Shown here in pieces: positions 36,907 to 46,939 of a stretch of 64,000 nucleotides of DNA. The position numbers and the translations under genes were made by a program. Each line of letters starts with the position of its first letter. Position 1 is the first letter of the stretch. The notes beneath the pieces were generated by a model that had not been told where the DNA came from, searched no databases, and saw nothing but the letters and a program-made list of their open reading frames with translations. Source of the DNA: CAWKGV01 sp963849305 (lineage in GTDB: Bacteria; Pseudomonadota; Alphaproteobacteria; Acetobacterales; Acetobacteraceae); assembly GCA_963849305.1 (NCBI GenBank), contig CAWKGV010000008.1, positions 1 to 64,000 of the forward strand. Direction: 5' to 3'.

Positions 36907-37430
36907 CTAGAACTCGAACTCGGACCCGTCAATATAGCGAAATCGCTCCAGCGCATCCGCGTGCAATGTAAAGCCGAAGCCGGCCGGTCAGGCGCATGCA
37001 CCATGCTGTCCGGCCGAATATCGGACGGCTCGTTGAAGAGCTCCCACATCATCGGTATGTAGCCTTGGGTTACCTCGAGGATGTGGCAGTTGGGGTTCGG
37101 CATTGCGACGTGAATGCTCGCCGCGAACAGCACTCCACGGCCCCAGGGCGTGTGGCGCGAGACGCACGCCATGCGCCGAGGTCAGCGCCGCAATGCATCG
37201 GATTTCCGTCATGCCGCCCGCGGGCAACATCAGGCTGCGCGATATCGAGGGCACGGCATTGGGTGAGATGACGCTAGCAATCCTTTGGACCAATGCGGTG
37301 AGCGGGCGGATCGGTCGTTGGCGGTTCCGCTGCCGGGATCGCGAGATCGCCCAATGAACGATCCGCAATGATCCACCAATCCAGAAGTCCTGAACATTTT
37401 GACCGGAGCCACCAACTCCGACTAAGCGAG
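36907..37430 (-). pseudogene. Mandelate racemase/muconate lactonizing-type (enolase superfamily) C-terminal remnant
   Basis: Across shifted frames: AGGMTEIRCIAALTSAHGVRLAPHA (the catalytic-barrel end with the conserved His), ILEVTQGYIPMMWELFNEP, MVHAPDRP and ALERFRYIDGSEFEF ending at 36907. Frame changes near 36970 and 37150; the metal-binding half is missing or unreadable. Likely once a sugar-acid dehydratase or racemase. Confidence 0.6.
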
Positions 37431-37795
37431 CCGGCGGAGCACACGGCCGCGTCGACAAACCAGATGACAATGGGAATGTGACGGGGGGCGATTACTGCGC
37501 CCAAGAGAAGTCTACGAGACCGGCCACCTCCGGTTGATGGTTGCAGTCGGAGCAAAACAAGGTCGACTGATCCCGTAACACAAATACCTATAGAGGCACA
37601 TGACAGTTCGGATAACTCTCCCTTCTTGGTACAAAGACCTCTCTCTCGCTGCCGCTGCCAGCGCGGCGAGCTTCGCAGGATCGGCCCCGGCTCGGGGCTC
37701 AGGAGCAGGCAAGCAGATCTCTGATCTGGCTGGCGGCGATCATGACAGTGGAGCCCATCGTCACCCGATACCGGATGTACTTGATGTCGACCCGG
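37431..37795. other. No recognisable gene
   Basis: 365 bases between the enolase-superfamily remnant and the SDR. Short frames only, none with protein-like character that I trust. Confidence 0.4.
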
Positions 37796-38578
37796 TCAGC
37801 CATGCCCGATATAGTCCATCCGCCCACCGTCAACCGTGAGGACCTGCGCCGTAACGAAGCTGGAGGCGGCGCTGGCGAGGAAGGCGACTGCGTTCGCAAT
37901 ATCTTCCGGTTGACCCGCGCGGCCGACCATGGCGCGCTCGCTCAGCATCCGCACGCGCTCGGCGAAGGCATCCTCGGTGAGGCCCGAGCGGGTCATGTCG
38001 GTGACAATCCAGCCCGGCGCGATGGCATTCACAGTGATCCCAAAGCGGCCCAGCTCCATCGCGAAACGGCGGGTGAGGATCAGCACCTCGGCCTTGGTGG
38101 CGGCGTAGAAGGTGGTGCCAGGGAGGCCGGTGCCGATCGCTGCGTTCGACGCGACGTTGACGATCCGGCCATAGCCGCAGGTCTTCATGCCGCGTGCAAC
38201 CGCGCGGACGGTATGGATCACCCCATCCGCATTCACCGCCCGCATGCTGGCCATCTGCGCGGCGTCGAAGGTGTCGAGCGAGCCCGAGCCGCGTGACCCT
38301 ACGCCAGCATTATTCACGAGGATGGTGACGGGTCCCAGCTCGGCCTCCGTCCGGCCGACCATGCGTGCGACCGCCTCAGCGTCCGCGACATCGGCTTCAG
38401 CCACAATCGCGCGGCCATCCGTGGCCGTGATCTCGGCAGCGACCTGGTTCGCCGCATCGGCGTGGGCGGCGTAGTTCACGCAGATGGCAGCGCCCTCGCT
38501 GGCCAGGCGTAGCGCGATTGCGCGGCCGATGCCGCGCGCTCCGCCGGTCACGATGGCTACTTGCTGAGATTGGGGCAT
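37796..38578 (-). CDS. Short-chain dehydrogenase/reductase (FabG-like)
   Basis: 260 residues, intact classical SDR. TGGARGIG at 11-18 for NAD(P), NNAG at 89-92, catalytic Ser144-Tyr158-Lys162 in NVASNAAIGTG...FYAATK (one residue longer than usual between Ser and Tyr), and C-terminal VLTVDGG. Reduces or oxidises a keto/hydroxy group; substrate unknown. Surrounded by debris, so its role is not given by context. Confidence 0.92.
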   Translation of the reverse strand: MPQSQQVAIVTGGARGIGRAIALRLASEGAAICVNYAAHADAANQVAAEITATDGRAIVAEADVADAEAVARMVGRTEAELGPVTILVNNAGVGSRGSGSLDTFDAAQMASMRAVNADGVIHTVRAVARGMKTCGYGRIVNVASNAAIGTGLPGTTFYAATKAEVLILTRRFAMELGRFGITVNAIAPGWIVTDMTRSGLTEDAFAERVRMLSERAMVGRAGQPEDIANAVAFLASAASSFVTAQVLTVDGGRMDYIGHG

Positions 38579-38929
38579 GAGGGTCTCCTCCAGTTCGAAA
38601 CCGCGCCTGTGGGATGTGACCGTTGATGCGGTACCCTGCTGAGCGCTAACTTGGAAGAGCTTATTGCGTTCGCTTCGGAAGGCGACGTTGCGCGCAATGA
38701 CGATGATCGTATCGGAAATGGGGCTCGTCGAAGCTGGGCGGCCTCCTTCGAGGGCAGCCCGTCGAGATCGCCGCGCAGCAGGTCGAGTGCGCAGTGCCGA
38801 TCCTCAAATTGCTCGCCGACCGCGCCCCGGTGAATGCGGGTCTCCCTTCGGTGTGATCAAGAGATTGCGCGCACGTCGTAGTGCAAGGCAGGCACTAGGC
38901 AGCGTCCAGCAGATGTCCTGGCTCCGACA
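38579..38929. other. No recognisable gene
   Basis: 350 bases between the SDR and the transposase remnant. Partial frames on both strands look protein-like for short spans but belong to no family that I can name. Confidence 0.4.
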
Positions 38930-39890
38930 TATGAGACGCGGCGGGGGTGGCCGTGAGGCTGAGGACTTGGAGGTATTCGCCGGGGTTTGATTGCCAAGGG
39001 CCTGATGGGGCCTGTGGTGGTTGCAGTGATGGCGAAGCGATCGACGCGGCGCTGGAGTTCGTCGATCCGGGTGGGGAGTTTGTGGCAGGCGTAGAACTCG
39101 TATCGCCACGTGGCCTGGGTACGCTCGACGGCGTCGTTGAGGTGCGAGCGCTTGGGCGGCAGCACGAACAGGTCGAGGCTACGTTCCCGGCAAGCCTGCT
39201 CGAAGTCAGCCCGGAACTCGGCGCCGCCATCGACCCTGAATGCCGCGAACCGGGAACGGCGCGCTGGCGATGAGCTTGTCGAGCAGGCTGCGCGCGCCGC
39301 TCGCCGAGAGGGTCTTGGTGACGTGCCCGACCGTCCACTTTGCGACTGGATCGTAGGCGTGAAGTGCTTGACCGGGCAATCCGGCGCGACATTGACGAAC
39401 AGGGTGTCGATTTGCACGAGTTCGCCCGGCTGCTTGGGGCGCAGGCCCTTGGGCAGCCGCCGCGCGTAGCGTTCGGTGGCGGTCATCCGCCAGCGCTCGG
39501 CGGCGGGGCGGCGCCGCAGGATGGGCACCGCGATGATCCGACCGCGTTCCATCAGCCGGTGCAGGATGCGGCCGACGGTGGAGACCGAGGCGGTGAGGCC
39601 CTGACGCGCCAGCCATGCGGCGATCTTGCGCTTGCCCCACATCGGATAGGCCGCGCGCGTCTGCTCAACCCGCCGCGCGAGCGGCTCGCTCCATTGGCGC
39701 CGGCGCACCCGGCGCGGCCGCCGCGAAAAGCGGCTCCAGCCGGACGGCCCAGCGGTAGAGCGTGGCCCGGCCGACGCCGACCACCCGCGCCGCTTGCGCC
39801 GCGTCCAGCCCGGCCCGGCGCGCTTCGCGCCAGCGTGCCAGGGCATCTCGCCTGCCGGCTGCGCTATATGAGGGGCTCCGCCGGCAGGCG
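38930..39890 (-). pseudogene. IS481-like transposase (integrase core), frameshifted
   Basis: In pieces: RAAYPMWGKRKIAAWLARQG (helix-turn-helix region), PGELVQIDTLFVNVAPDCPVK with the first catalytic Asp, FRVDGGAEFRADFEQACRE with the second Asp, AVERTQATWRYEFYACHKLP with Glu, and NHHRPHQALG at the end. At least three frame changes, so inactive if the sequence is right. I see no convincing terminal repeats; the family assignment (IS481 type) is by the DDE order and the HRPHQALG tail. Confidence 0.7.
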
Positions 39891-40019
39891 AGGCGCCAGC
39901 CGCGCGCCGCGATAGATTGCTTTCTGAAGGCCGAAAACCTTCATCGGGGGCTCCTGGAAGCTTGGTCTCGCAACCCCAGCCTCCGGGGATCCCCGATCCC
40001 GTTCAAGATCCGTTATGTC

Positions 40020-40738
40020 TCATTTCTGTCTGGACCCGGACAGCAGACTCCGCCGGGTCCAGGCAGCGACCACGTCGAGCATTTGCTGAAATGCCGGCGG
40101 TCAGTTCGACCTGATTTGGCCGGTAGGTGAAAAGAGTGGTCTGCGCCTTCGATTACTTCCAGCGTCGCGCGTCCTCTCGATGACGGCAGACATAAGCCCT
40201 ATGTCCGCCAACTGATCTCGGCTGCCCTGAATGAACAGCATCGGGACGTGGATCGTGGCCAAATGCTCTGCTCGCGCACTCGAGGGTCTGGCGGCCGGAT
40301 GAAGAGGAAAGCCCAGAAATACGAGACCGCATACTTCAGGCAATGGTGAATTGGCGTGCGCTTGGGAGGTCATACGACCGCCGAATGACTTGCCGCCGGC
40401 GATGAGCGGGGTCTCGGGGAGTATTGTGGCCGCAGTCGCCACGGCCGCTCGCACCGTTGCGCAGGCGAGTGCTGGCCGGTCCGGACGCTTCGACCCCTTC
40501 TCCATGTAGGGAAACTGGTAACGCAGCGTGGCGATGTCGTGCTCCGCCAGGCCCTCCGCAGCAGCGGTCAGGAACGGGTGCGTCATTCCCGCCCCGCCCC
40601 GTGGGCCAGGACGTAACCGGCGACGGTTCGGCGGGGGGCCACCAGGATGGCGGAGATGGTCTCCCCACCTTTCAGGGCGATGCGGAGCGGTTCGTTGCGC
40701 ACCGGGGCAGGATATGCGTTTCTTCCTGGTTCCGCCAT
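40020..40738 (-). pseudogene. Alpha/beta hydrolase (dienelactone-hydrolase-like), frameshifted
   Basis: Starts MAEPGRNAYPAPVRNEPL at 40738. Visible: VLAHGAGAGMTHPF oxyanion region (frameshift near 40590 in a G run), nucleophile elbow GGKSFGGRM, FLGFPLHP, MLFIQGSRDQL with the acid, and EGADHSFH with the catalytic His after another shift near 40165. Ends at 40020-40022. All three catalytic residues survive, so the frameshifts may be sequence errors. Divergent from the exonuclease gene. Confidence 0.75.
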
Positions 40739-40837
40739 TGTCGGGCTCGCGTCCAAATGCGCGGCCATGAGCCCGCGTTCCGTAGGCGCAGACGTGCTCA
40801 CCTCTAAGGCAAGCATCGACGAGGCCAAGCGGGACTG

Positions 40838-41655
40838 ATGAAGATCGCAACCTACAACGTGAACGGCGTCAATGGGAGGCTGTCGGTCCTGCTCCGTTGG
40901 CTGCAGCAGTCGGCGCCCGACGTGGTTTGTCTCCGGGAGCTGAAGGCGCCACGGGAGAGATTTCCCGAGGCACCGATCCGGGACGCGGGCTACGGCGCGA
41001 TCTGGCACGGACAAAAGAGCTGGAACGGAGTCGCCATTTTGGTCCGCGGCGTCGACCCGGTTGAAACTCGGAGAGGTCTGCCCGGAGAGCCAGATGACAT
41101 CCAGAGCCGCTACATCGAAGCCGCCGTCCGCGAGATCCTCATCGGTTGTCTCTACCTCCCGAATGGTAATCCGGCGCCCGGTCCCAAGTTCGACTACAAG
41201 CTGCGTTGGTTCGAGCGACTGATCCACTACGCCGGCGAGCTTCTTGGGACCGGCGCTCCCGCCGTACTGGCTAGCGACTATAACGTCATGCCGACCGAGC
41301 TCGACGTCTACAAGCCGGAACGCTGGGTGGATGACGCGCTGTTTCGGCCCGAGGTGCGCGACGCGTTCACCGCCTGCTTGCCCAGGGCTGGACTGATGCA
41401 CTGCGCAGCCTGCATCCCCACGAGCGCATCTACACCTTCTGGGATTACTTTCGGAACGCCTATGCCCGCAACGCGGGCCTGCGCATCGACCACCTCCTGC
41501 TCGCGCCCTCGATCGCCGGCCGCCTGAAGGCGGCGGATGTCGACCGCGACGTGCGAGGATGGGAGAGGGCGAGCGATCACGCGCCGACTTGGATCGAATT
41601 GACGGATCAGCCGAACACTCCGAAGCCTCGAACAGCCAGGAGGCCTCGAGCATGA
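40838..41655 (+). pseudogene. Exodeoxyribonuclease III-like AP endonuclease, one frameshift
   Basis: MKIATYNVNGVNGRL, then VVCLRELKAP (the usual metal-binding ETK replaced by Glu-Leu-Lys), GYGAIWHGQKSWNGVAIL, SDYNVMPTELDVY (usually GDxN) and, after a frameshift near 41385, YTFWDYFRNAYARNAGLRIDH and SDHAPTWIEL with the catalytic Asp-His. About 270 residues if repaired. The stop overlaps the next ATG by four bases. DNA-repair role by family. Confidence 0.75.
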
Positions 41656-41991
41656 GCGATCCCTTCGATCTGGAGCGGTTCGTAACCGCACAGGAACCGG
41701 TCTTCGACACGGTTCTCAAGGAGCTGAAAGCGGGACGGAAGCGGACCCACTGGATGTGGTTCATCTTCCCCCAGCTGCGAGACTTGGGCCGATCCTCCAC
41801 CGCCAAGTTCTACGGAATCGGCTCGCTCGAGGAAGCCCGCGCTTATCTCCGCCATCCGTTGCTGGGCCCGCGCTTCCGCTCGTCGATGACCCTGTTCGAA
41901 GCCGCCTCGGAGGAGGATCGCGCATTCGGCATGGCGATTGATCGCTTCTGCGCAGGAGAGCGTGACGAGAAGACGCTCCGCCTCCGCTTCC
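41652..41991 (+). pseudogene. DUF1810-family protein, shortened and joined to phage DNA
   Basis: MSDPFDLERFVTAQEPVF, RTHWMWFIFPQLRDLGRS and EARAYLRHPLLGPR are the DUF1810 hallmarks. After LGPR the frame goes straight to FRSSMTLF, skipping about 25 residues present in relatives I know, and at ERDEKTLRL it loses its own ending: the frame continues, without a stop, antisense through the terminase gene. Overlaps the exonuclease stop (ATGA). Probably truncated when the phage region joined here. Confidence 0.7.
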
Positions 41992-42017
41992 GATTTAGCG
42001 GGGCCCAAATTCGTGGG

Positions 42018-43078
42018 TCAGCCTACAAACAGCAGCCCGCGGCTTTCGTATATCGAAACGGCCGGCTTAGCGGCCATGCAGCGGCCGATGGCCATGATCA
42101 GTGCCACGGCTGCGTCGATCTTCTGCTCCGGCCGGGCCTTGCGGGGATAGACGTTGGCCCGCGCGTCATAGCGGCCGACGACATTGCTGACGCACCATTC
42201 CAGCACCGGGTTGCCGTCGTGCTCGATCCGGCCGGCCTGCATCGCCGCGTCGAGCTCCTTCGTTGGCTCGCTGAAGTTCTGGGTATTGGCCCGGAACTCG
42301 ATCACTGGCGCGCGCTCGGCGCTGAGCCGCTGCGCGAGCTGGGTGGCGGCCCACGGATCGTAGGCGAGGCTGAGCACCTGAAATCGCTTGCCCAGGTCGA
42401 GAATGTCGGACTCGATCGTGCCGAAATCGGTCTCGTTCCCGGGCGTGACGACCAGATAGCCCTCGGCCGCCCAGCCTGGATAGGAGGGATTGCGCGCCTC
42501 GATCACCGCGGCGTCGTTGATGTAACAGCGCGCGAAAGCGGTGTAGAACGCCTTCCCCGTCTCGGACTCCTGCTTTGGAAACACGATCGCCAGCGCCGCG
42601 AGATCGGTGCGGCTGGCGAGGTCGAGGGCCACGTGGCATGCCTGGCCCTCGAAATCCTCGAGGCGGAGCGAAGGGCGCGCGCATTCGCGCCAGGCCCGCA
42701 TTGGGAACAGAGCCTCGTCGGCGCTGACCCAGACATTCAGGTGCCGGCTCTTCGCCGCCGACTCCTGCGCCGGGTTGTTGCGGGCCTGCCGCATGATGGC
42801 GCGGATCGCCTCCGGCTGCACCGCCTGGCCCCAGGAGGGGTTGGCCTTGACCCAGGACGCCTCCTCCCAGGGGTCGTCCTCGGGGTCGATGGTGTAGATG
42901 AGCGCGAACAGCCGCTCGTCTTCCTGCGCGCGTTCCAGAACCCGGACGGCGTAGTCCCACAATTGCTTGCCGACGCCGGCGTTGTTGCCGGTCGCCGTCG
43001 AGATCGCAAGCAGCAGCGGATTGCGCCGCTTGCCCATGGCAGTGAGCAGGACGTCATAGACTTCGGAGTCTGGGCGGC
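42018..43078 (-). pseudogene. Phage terminase large subunit, C-terminal part
   Basis: From RPDSEVYDVLLTAMGKRRNPLL onward: AISTATGNN (coupling motif), TIDPEDDPWEEASW, nuclease acidic residues in HVALDLASRTDLAAL and VIEFRANTQN, to a stop at 42018. It is the natural continuation of the N-terminal piece at 44054-44719 but is separated from it by a transposase fragment. No portal or head genes follow; the phage DNA ends within about 30 bases. Confidence 0.85.
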
Positions 43079-44053
43079 CCGGTGCGGGCCGGTGAAGGTG
43101 TCGAGCTTATGCACCAGCCGCTCCGCATGCACCCAGCACAGTGCATGCCGGCCGACGGCGAACTGGCCGGCATCATCGCTGAGGACCACCGTCTGGCGCA
43201 GGAACCTGTGCGCCGTGACGGCTCCCCACAGTGCGCCCTCGCTGGCGATCTGCACCGGATCGGGCGTGACCGTGAGCGCGGTTATGCCAAGATGCCGCAG
43301 ATGCGCCTGCCAGGCGCGTGGTCGGCGAAGTGCCGCTCGGGCTGCGCCGCCAGCTGGCGAATAACCGGCACGGCGAGAGCGCGTTCGCGCATGTAGGCCA
43401 GCGCCGCGTCGTTGATCATGTAATCGGCGTGCCCGGCGCGCAGCAGGTCGAGAAAGTTGAGCCGGCTCTTGCTGCTCGCGTGCCGAACCAGGTGAAGTCA
43501 TCGTTGCCGATCTGCGTGCAGAAGCCATTGGCGCCTTGATGACGCGCCCCGGTGTCGCCACGACACCCAGCGAGCGGTCTGCAGCCCCGCCGCAGGACGT
43601 CGAGGCTTTCGGCGAGAAAGCTCCCTGGCGGGCGATCAGCAGACGCATCACCTGCCGTTTGGAGATGCTGATGCCGATCGCTCGCAGTTGTGCGGTCAGC
43701 CGCTCCACCGTGACCTGCCCCTGGTGGTGCAGTAGCAGCACGAAGCGCCGCAATTCAGGTCCGAAATGGCCGCTGATGCCGGCGGGCAAGGGTGCAAGCA
43801 CCGTCCGTCCATCCGGCGTCACCCAGCGCTCGCGGCGGTAGCGGATCACCTGGGCGCGCAGCACCAGGTCCTGCACCACGTAGGTCTCGTGGCCCTTGAA
43901 CCGCGATCCCGCCGGCACCGCCACCTCGAGGACGCGATCCTCGAGCTGACCCGCGGCACAGACTTGCCGCGACCCCGACGCTTGCCGCGACCCGGAGGCT
44001 TCGGCGTGGCCCCCTCCTCCATGCCGCTCGGCCTGATCTGCGGCCGGCCCGTA
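43079..44053 (-). pseudogene. Transposase fragment (IS66-like TnpC) inside the terminase gene
   Basis: VIRYRRERWVTPDGRTVLAP, FGPELRRFVLLLHHQGQVTV and GISISKRQVMRLLI, then after shifts GANGFCTQIGNDDFTWFGT and GQFAVGRHALCWVHAERLVH, match an IS66-like transposase common in Rhodospirillales, different from the IS66 copy at 55234. Both ends of the transposase are missing and several frameshifts occur. No terminal repeats or target duplication are visible at the junctions. Confidence 0.65.
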
Positions 44054-44719
44054 GCTTGTTTTGTGCGAGGCGATTTCGTCGCACACGGCGATCTGCACGT
44101 TGAGGCCGTCGAGCGCCTTGGCGTCGGAGCTGATCGGCCGGAAATGCGAGCTCGTCCGCTCCTGCCAGACCGCATTGGCCAACGCCTCGACACCGTAGCG
44201 ACGGCGGATCTCCGGCGAGCGCCGTACCATCTCGCGGGCGGTATCGAACAGGATTTGGGCCTGGTCCCGCGTCACGGCGGCAGCGTAGCCCTCGGCACCG
44301 CCCTCGCCGTCGAGGAAGCTCATATAGAGGGCGAGCGGCGCGGCGATCGAGGTTTTACCATTGCCGCGCGGAACAAAGATCACCGCCTGGCGAAAGCGGC
44401 GCGCGCCTATATCGCGTTCGACGAAGCCAAACAGATTGGCCAACACCAGTCGTTGCCAGGGCATCAGGCGCAGCGGGCGCCCGGCCTCCGGGCCTTTGAT
44501 GTTCGGCATCAGCCCGGCGAAGATCATCACCCGCTCCGCCAACTCCGGGCGAAATTCCCAGGGTCCTTCGCCCCGCTCCGCCGCTTCGAGATCGCGCAGG
44601 AAGCGCCCGCAGGTGAGATGCACGAGGCGGCAAGCGTGAATGGCGCCGGAGAGCACGTCGCGGCAATACGCGACCGCAATGGCGACGCCTTCTGGGTGGT
44701 GGGTTCGCTGCGCCATCAT
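44054..44719 (-). pseudogene. Phage terminase large subunit, N-terminal ATPase part
   Basis: Starts ATG 44719 or 44716 (MMAQRTHHPEGVAIAV). PLRLMPWQRLVLANLFGF, Walker A VIFVPRGNGKTS and Walker B QIAVCDEIASH are clear; the frame leaves the terminase sequence after ASHKTS. DNA-packaging motor ATPase of tailed phages. The start follows the small-subunit stop by one base. Confidence 0.85.
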
Positions 44720-44720
44720 C

Positions 44721-45191
44721 TCAGGGCTCCAACGCGTCCCAGGGCGAGGATCCATCCCGCTCGGGTGCATAGGGGCCGACGCGATTGCGCTGGGCTGGCG
44801 GCAGCGCCAGTTCGGCGGCGAGCTTGCGGGCGATCTCGGTTTGACGGTTCAGCACCGGCAGATAAGGGCTCTGCAGCGGCAGGCCGGTGTTCGCCGCCTT
44901 CACCAGCAAGCCCAGCTCCTCGATCTTGTCGTTGGCCTCGTCGGCGTAGGCGAGGGCGACGCAGAGGCCGGCGAGCAGCGGCGCGTCAATTGGCGAGAGA
45001 TGACCGGGCGCCGCATTGGCCAGATACATGGTCCAATAGGCAAGCGCCCGCTCGTTGCGCTGCACGGATCGCGGACACAGCATCGCGCCCGGCGCGGGCA
45101 TCGGCACGAGGGTGGTGAGCGGGCGCTTGCCGGGATTGCCCGCCGCGATCTTGGCCGCGATCGGTTTAGGCTTGCGGCCGCGCTGCGCCAT
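44721..45191 (-). CDS. Phage terminase small subunit (P27 family)
   Basis: 156 residues, intact: MAQRGRKPKPIAAKI then GNPGKRPL, the AYWTMYLANAAPGHLSPIDAPLLAGLC helix set and a C-terminal RVGPYAPERDGSSPWDAL. P27-family proteins recognise phage DNA and recruit the large subunit. It overlaps the methyltransferase end by 26 bases and precedes the large subunit. Confidence 0.9.
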   Translation of the reverse strand: MAQRGRKPKPIAAKIAAGNPGKRPLTTLVPMPAPGAMLCPRSVQRNERALAYWTMYLANAAPGHLSPIDAPLLAGLCVALAYADEANDKIEELGLLVKAANTGLPLQSPYLPVLNRQTEIARKLAAELALPPAQRNRVGPYAPERDGSSPWDALEP

Positions 45192-46437
45192 AATGCCTCG
45201 TATCGACGCCCTGCTCCTCGGCGATCTCGGCGAAGCCGCGGCGGTTCGCTTCCAGGACCGCGACCTCGCCGGTGAAGGCCTGCCAGCGCAGGATCGTCAC
45301 GTCGGCATAGGTCGGGTTGAGCTCGATCGCGCAGCAGGCGCGGCCGGTCATCTCCGCGGCGATGATCGTGGTGCCGGAGCCGACGAAAGGATCGTAGACT
45401 GCCTGACCGGGACTGCTGTTGTTCTCGATCGGCCGCAGCATGCATTCAACCGGCTTCTGCGTGCCGTGGCCGACGCCGCGATCCTCGCGCGACTTGATAT
45501 GCCAGACGCTCGATTGCGACCGATCACCGCGCCAATGCGCCTCGCCCCGAACGGCGTACCAGCAGGGTTCATGTTGCCAATGGTAGTTGCCACGGCCGAG
45601 CGCAAAACGGTCCTTGCACCAGATGATCTGCGCGCGGCGTTCAAAACCGCACGCCTCCAGGGAAGCGATCACCGCGTCATTATGGGTCGAGGCGCACCAC
45701 ACGTAAGCGACGCTGCCGGGGAAGTGCGCCCAGGCCGCGCGCCAATCGGCCCGATCGTCGTTCGCCACGGAACCCAGCTTCATACGGTTCCTGTTGAGGC
45801 CGACCTTGGCGCGCCACTTCGGATCGTACCTGACGCCGTACGGCGGGTCCGCTATCATCAAATGGGGTGTCGTTTGCGCCAGCGCTCTGGCCACCACCTC
45901 CGGATCGGTGCGGTCTCCGCAGACCAGCCGGTGCGGGCCGAGAATCCAAACATCGCCCAACACGCTTGCCGGCTCGGGCAGCGGCTCGGGGACATCGTCC
46001 GGATCCGTAAGGCCGGCGCTGCGGTCCGCAAACAGTTCCGCGAGCTCCTCATCGTCGAAGCCGACCAGCCCGAGATCGGCGCCCATGGCCTTGAGGTCGG
46101 TTAGCTCCAGTTTCAGCAGCTCGGCATCCCATCCGGCGTTCAGCGCCAGCTGGTTGTCGGCGATGACGTAGGCGCGCTTCTGCGCCTCACTCCAGTTGCG
46201 CGCGACCATCACTGAGATTTCGCTTAATCCCAACTTGCGCGCCGCCAGCACGCGGCCGTGGCCGGCGATCAGCGTGCCGTTCTCATCAGCCAGCACCGGC
46301 ACGGTCCAACCCCATTCGCGGATGCTGCCGGCGATTTGCGCGACCTGCGCCTCGCTGTGCGTGCGCGCATTGCGGGCGTATGGCACCAGCCGTTCGAGCG
46401 GCCAGCGCTCGACTTTGTCGGCCGGCCATGGCTGCAT
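45166..46437 (-). CDS. ParB-domain DNA methyltransferase (beta class)
   Basis: 423 residues, intact. Residues about 8-95 are a ParB/Srx-like domain (VPYARNARTHSEAQVAQIAG, LIAGHGRVLAARKLG). The C-terminal methyltransferase has DPPYG at 197-201 (motif IV) before DPFVGSGTT at 349-357 (motif I), the order of the beta class (N6-adenine or N4-cytosine). Common in prophages, probably protecting phage DNA. Target sequence not deducible. Lies upstream of the terminase genes. Confidence 0.92.
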   Translation of the reverse strand: MQPWPADKVERWPLERLVPYARNARTHSEAQVAQIAGSIREWGWTVPVLADENGTLIAGHGRVLAARKLGLSEISVMVARNWSEAQKRAYVIADNQLALNAGWDAELLKLELTDLKAMGADLGLVGFDDEELAELFADRSAGLTDPDDVPEPLPEPASVLGDVWILGPHRLVCGDRTDPEVVARALAQTTPHLMIADPPYGVRYDPKWRAKVGLNRNRMKLGSVANDDRADWRAAWAHFPGSVAYVWCASTHNDAVIASLEACGFERRAQIIWCKDRFALGRGNYHWQHEPCWYAVRGEAHWRGDRSQSSVWHIKSREDRGVGHGTQKPVECMLRPIENNSSPGQAVYDPFVGSGTTIIAAEMTGRACCAIELNPTYADVTILRWQAFTGEVAVLEANRRGFAEIAEEQGVDTRHYGAARPQA

Positions 46438-46721
46438 TGACTACCCCCTCAGTTCTATTCGCGGCCATAGAGTTTTTGCGGGGGCGCGGTCCACATCGCT
46501 TGCGATCAGAAGTTTGGACCCCCCTACCGGTCAGCGTCGGTCCCTGCGCCCGTCTCCCAATGCTCCTGGCGCCCAGGACCGGCAGAGCAGCCCTGGGGTT
46601 ACCAGCCGTGCCTATCGTGATCGGCAAAACGAAAACAGCGCCAGCCCGCGAGGGAGGCGCCGTTCTATGGCCACAACTCGATCACCTAATTGTTGTTTAG
46701 ACGTTTTGGATTCCATGCGTC

Positions 46722-46751
46722 AAGCGGCCTCATAACCTGCCGCTTTTTTTT
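46722..46751 (+). terminator. Intrinsic terminator, plus strand
   Basis: AAGCGGC (46722-46728) pairs with GCCGCTT (46739-46745) across a 10-base loop and is followed by a T-run ending at 46751. Shape is that of a rho-independent terminator for plus-strand RNA. No plus-strand gene lies directly before it; 46438-46721 otherwise shows nothing that I can name, so an antisense or small RNA could end here. Confidence 0.5.
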
Positions 46752-46939
46752 CACTTGAGCGACAGACAGCGACATCGACGACTACCTCGCGTCACGCCGC
46801 TCGCCGCGGCGACCTCCTGCCGCTCCGCGCGGGTCATCAACTCGGTCAGGATGACAGGACTGGGTCGCCCCGCCTCGCAGTGGCTGGCGAACTCCTCGAT
46901 GCCACAGACAGTGATCCGGAAGGGCGTGAGCGCCTTCAC
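46751..46939 (-). CDS. Small protein of unknown function, coupled to DUF6456 gene
   Basis: 62 residues from a GTG that overlaps the DUF6456 stop (GTGA). Sequence VKALTPFRITVCGIEEFASH then LTELMTRAERQEVAAASG. The FRITVCGIEE start resembles the first strand of some alphaproteobacterial phosphatase-like proteins, but it is too short to assign. Overlap and composition support translation. Confidence 0.4.
   Translation of the reverse strand: MKALTPFRITVCGIEEFASHCEAGRPSPVILTELMTRAERQEVAAASGVTRGSRRCRCLSLK

Noticed and set aside
40030..40062. Inverted repeat CTGGACCCGG/CCGGGTCCAG as an IS end
   Set aside because: It lies within the readable 3' end of the alpha/beta hydrolase gene and has no partner at the transposase remnant.
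41998..43364. Continuation of the DUF1810 frame as a long protein
   Set aside because: Antisense to the terminase and its inserted transposase; simply a read-through after loss of the DUF1810 stop.
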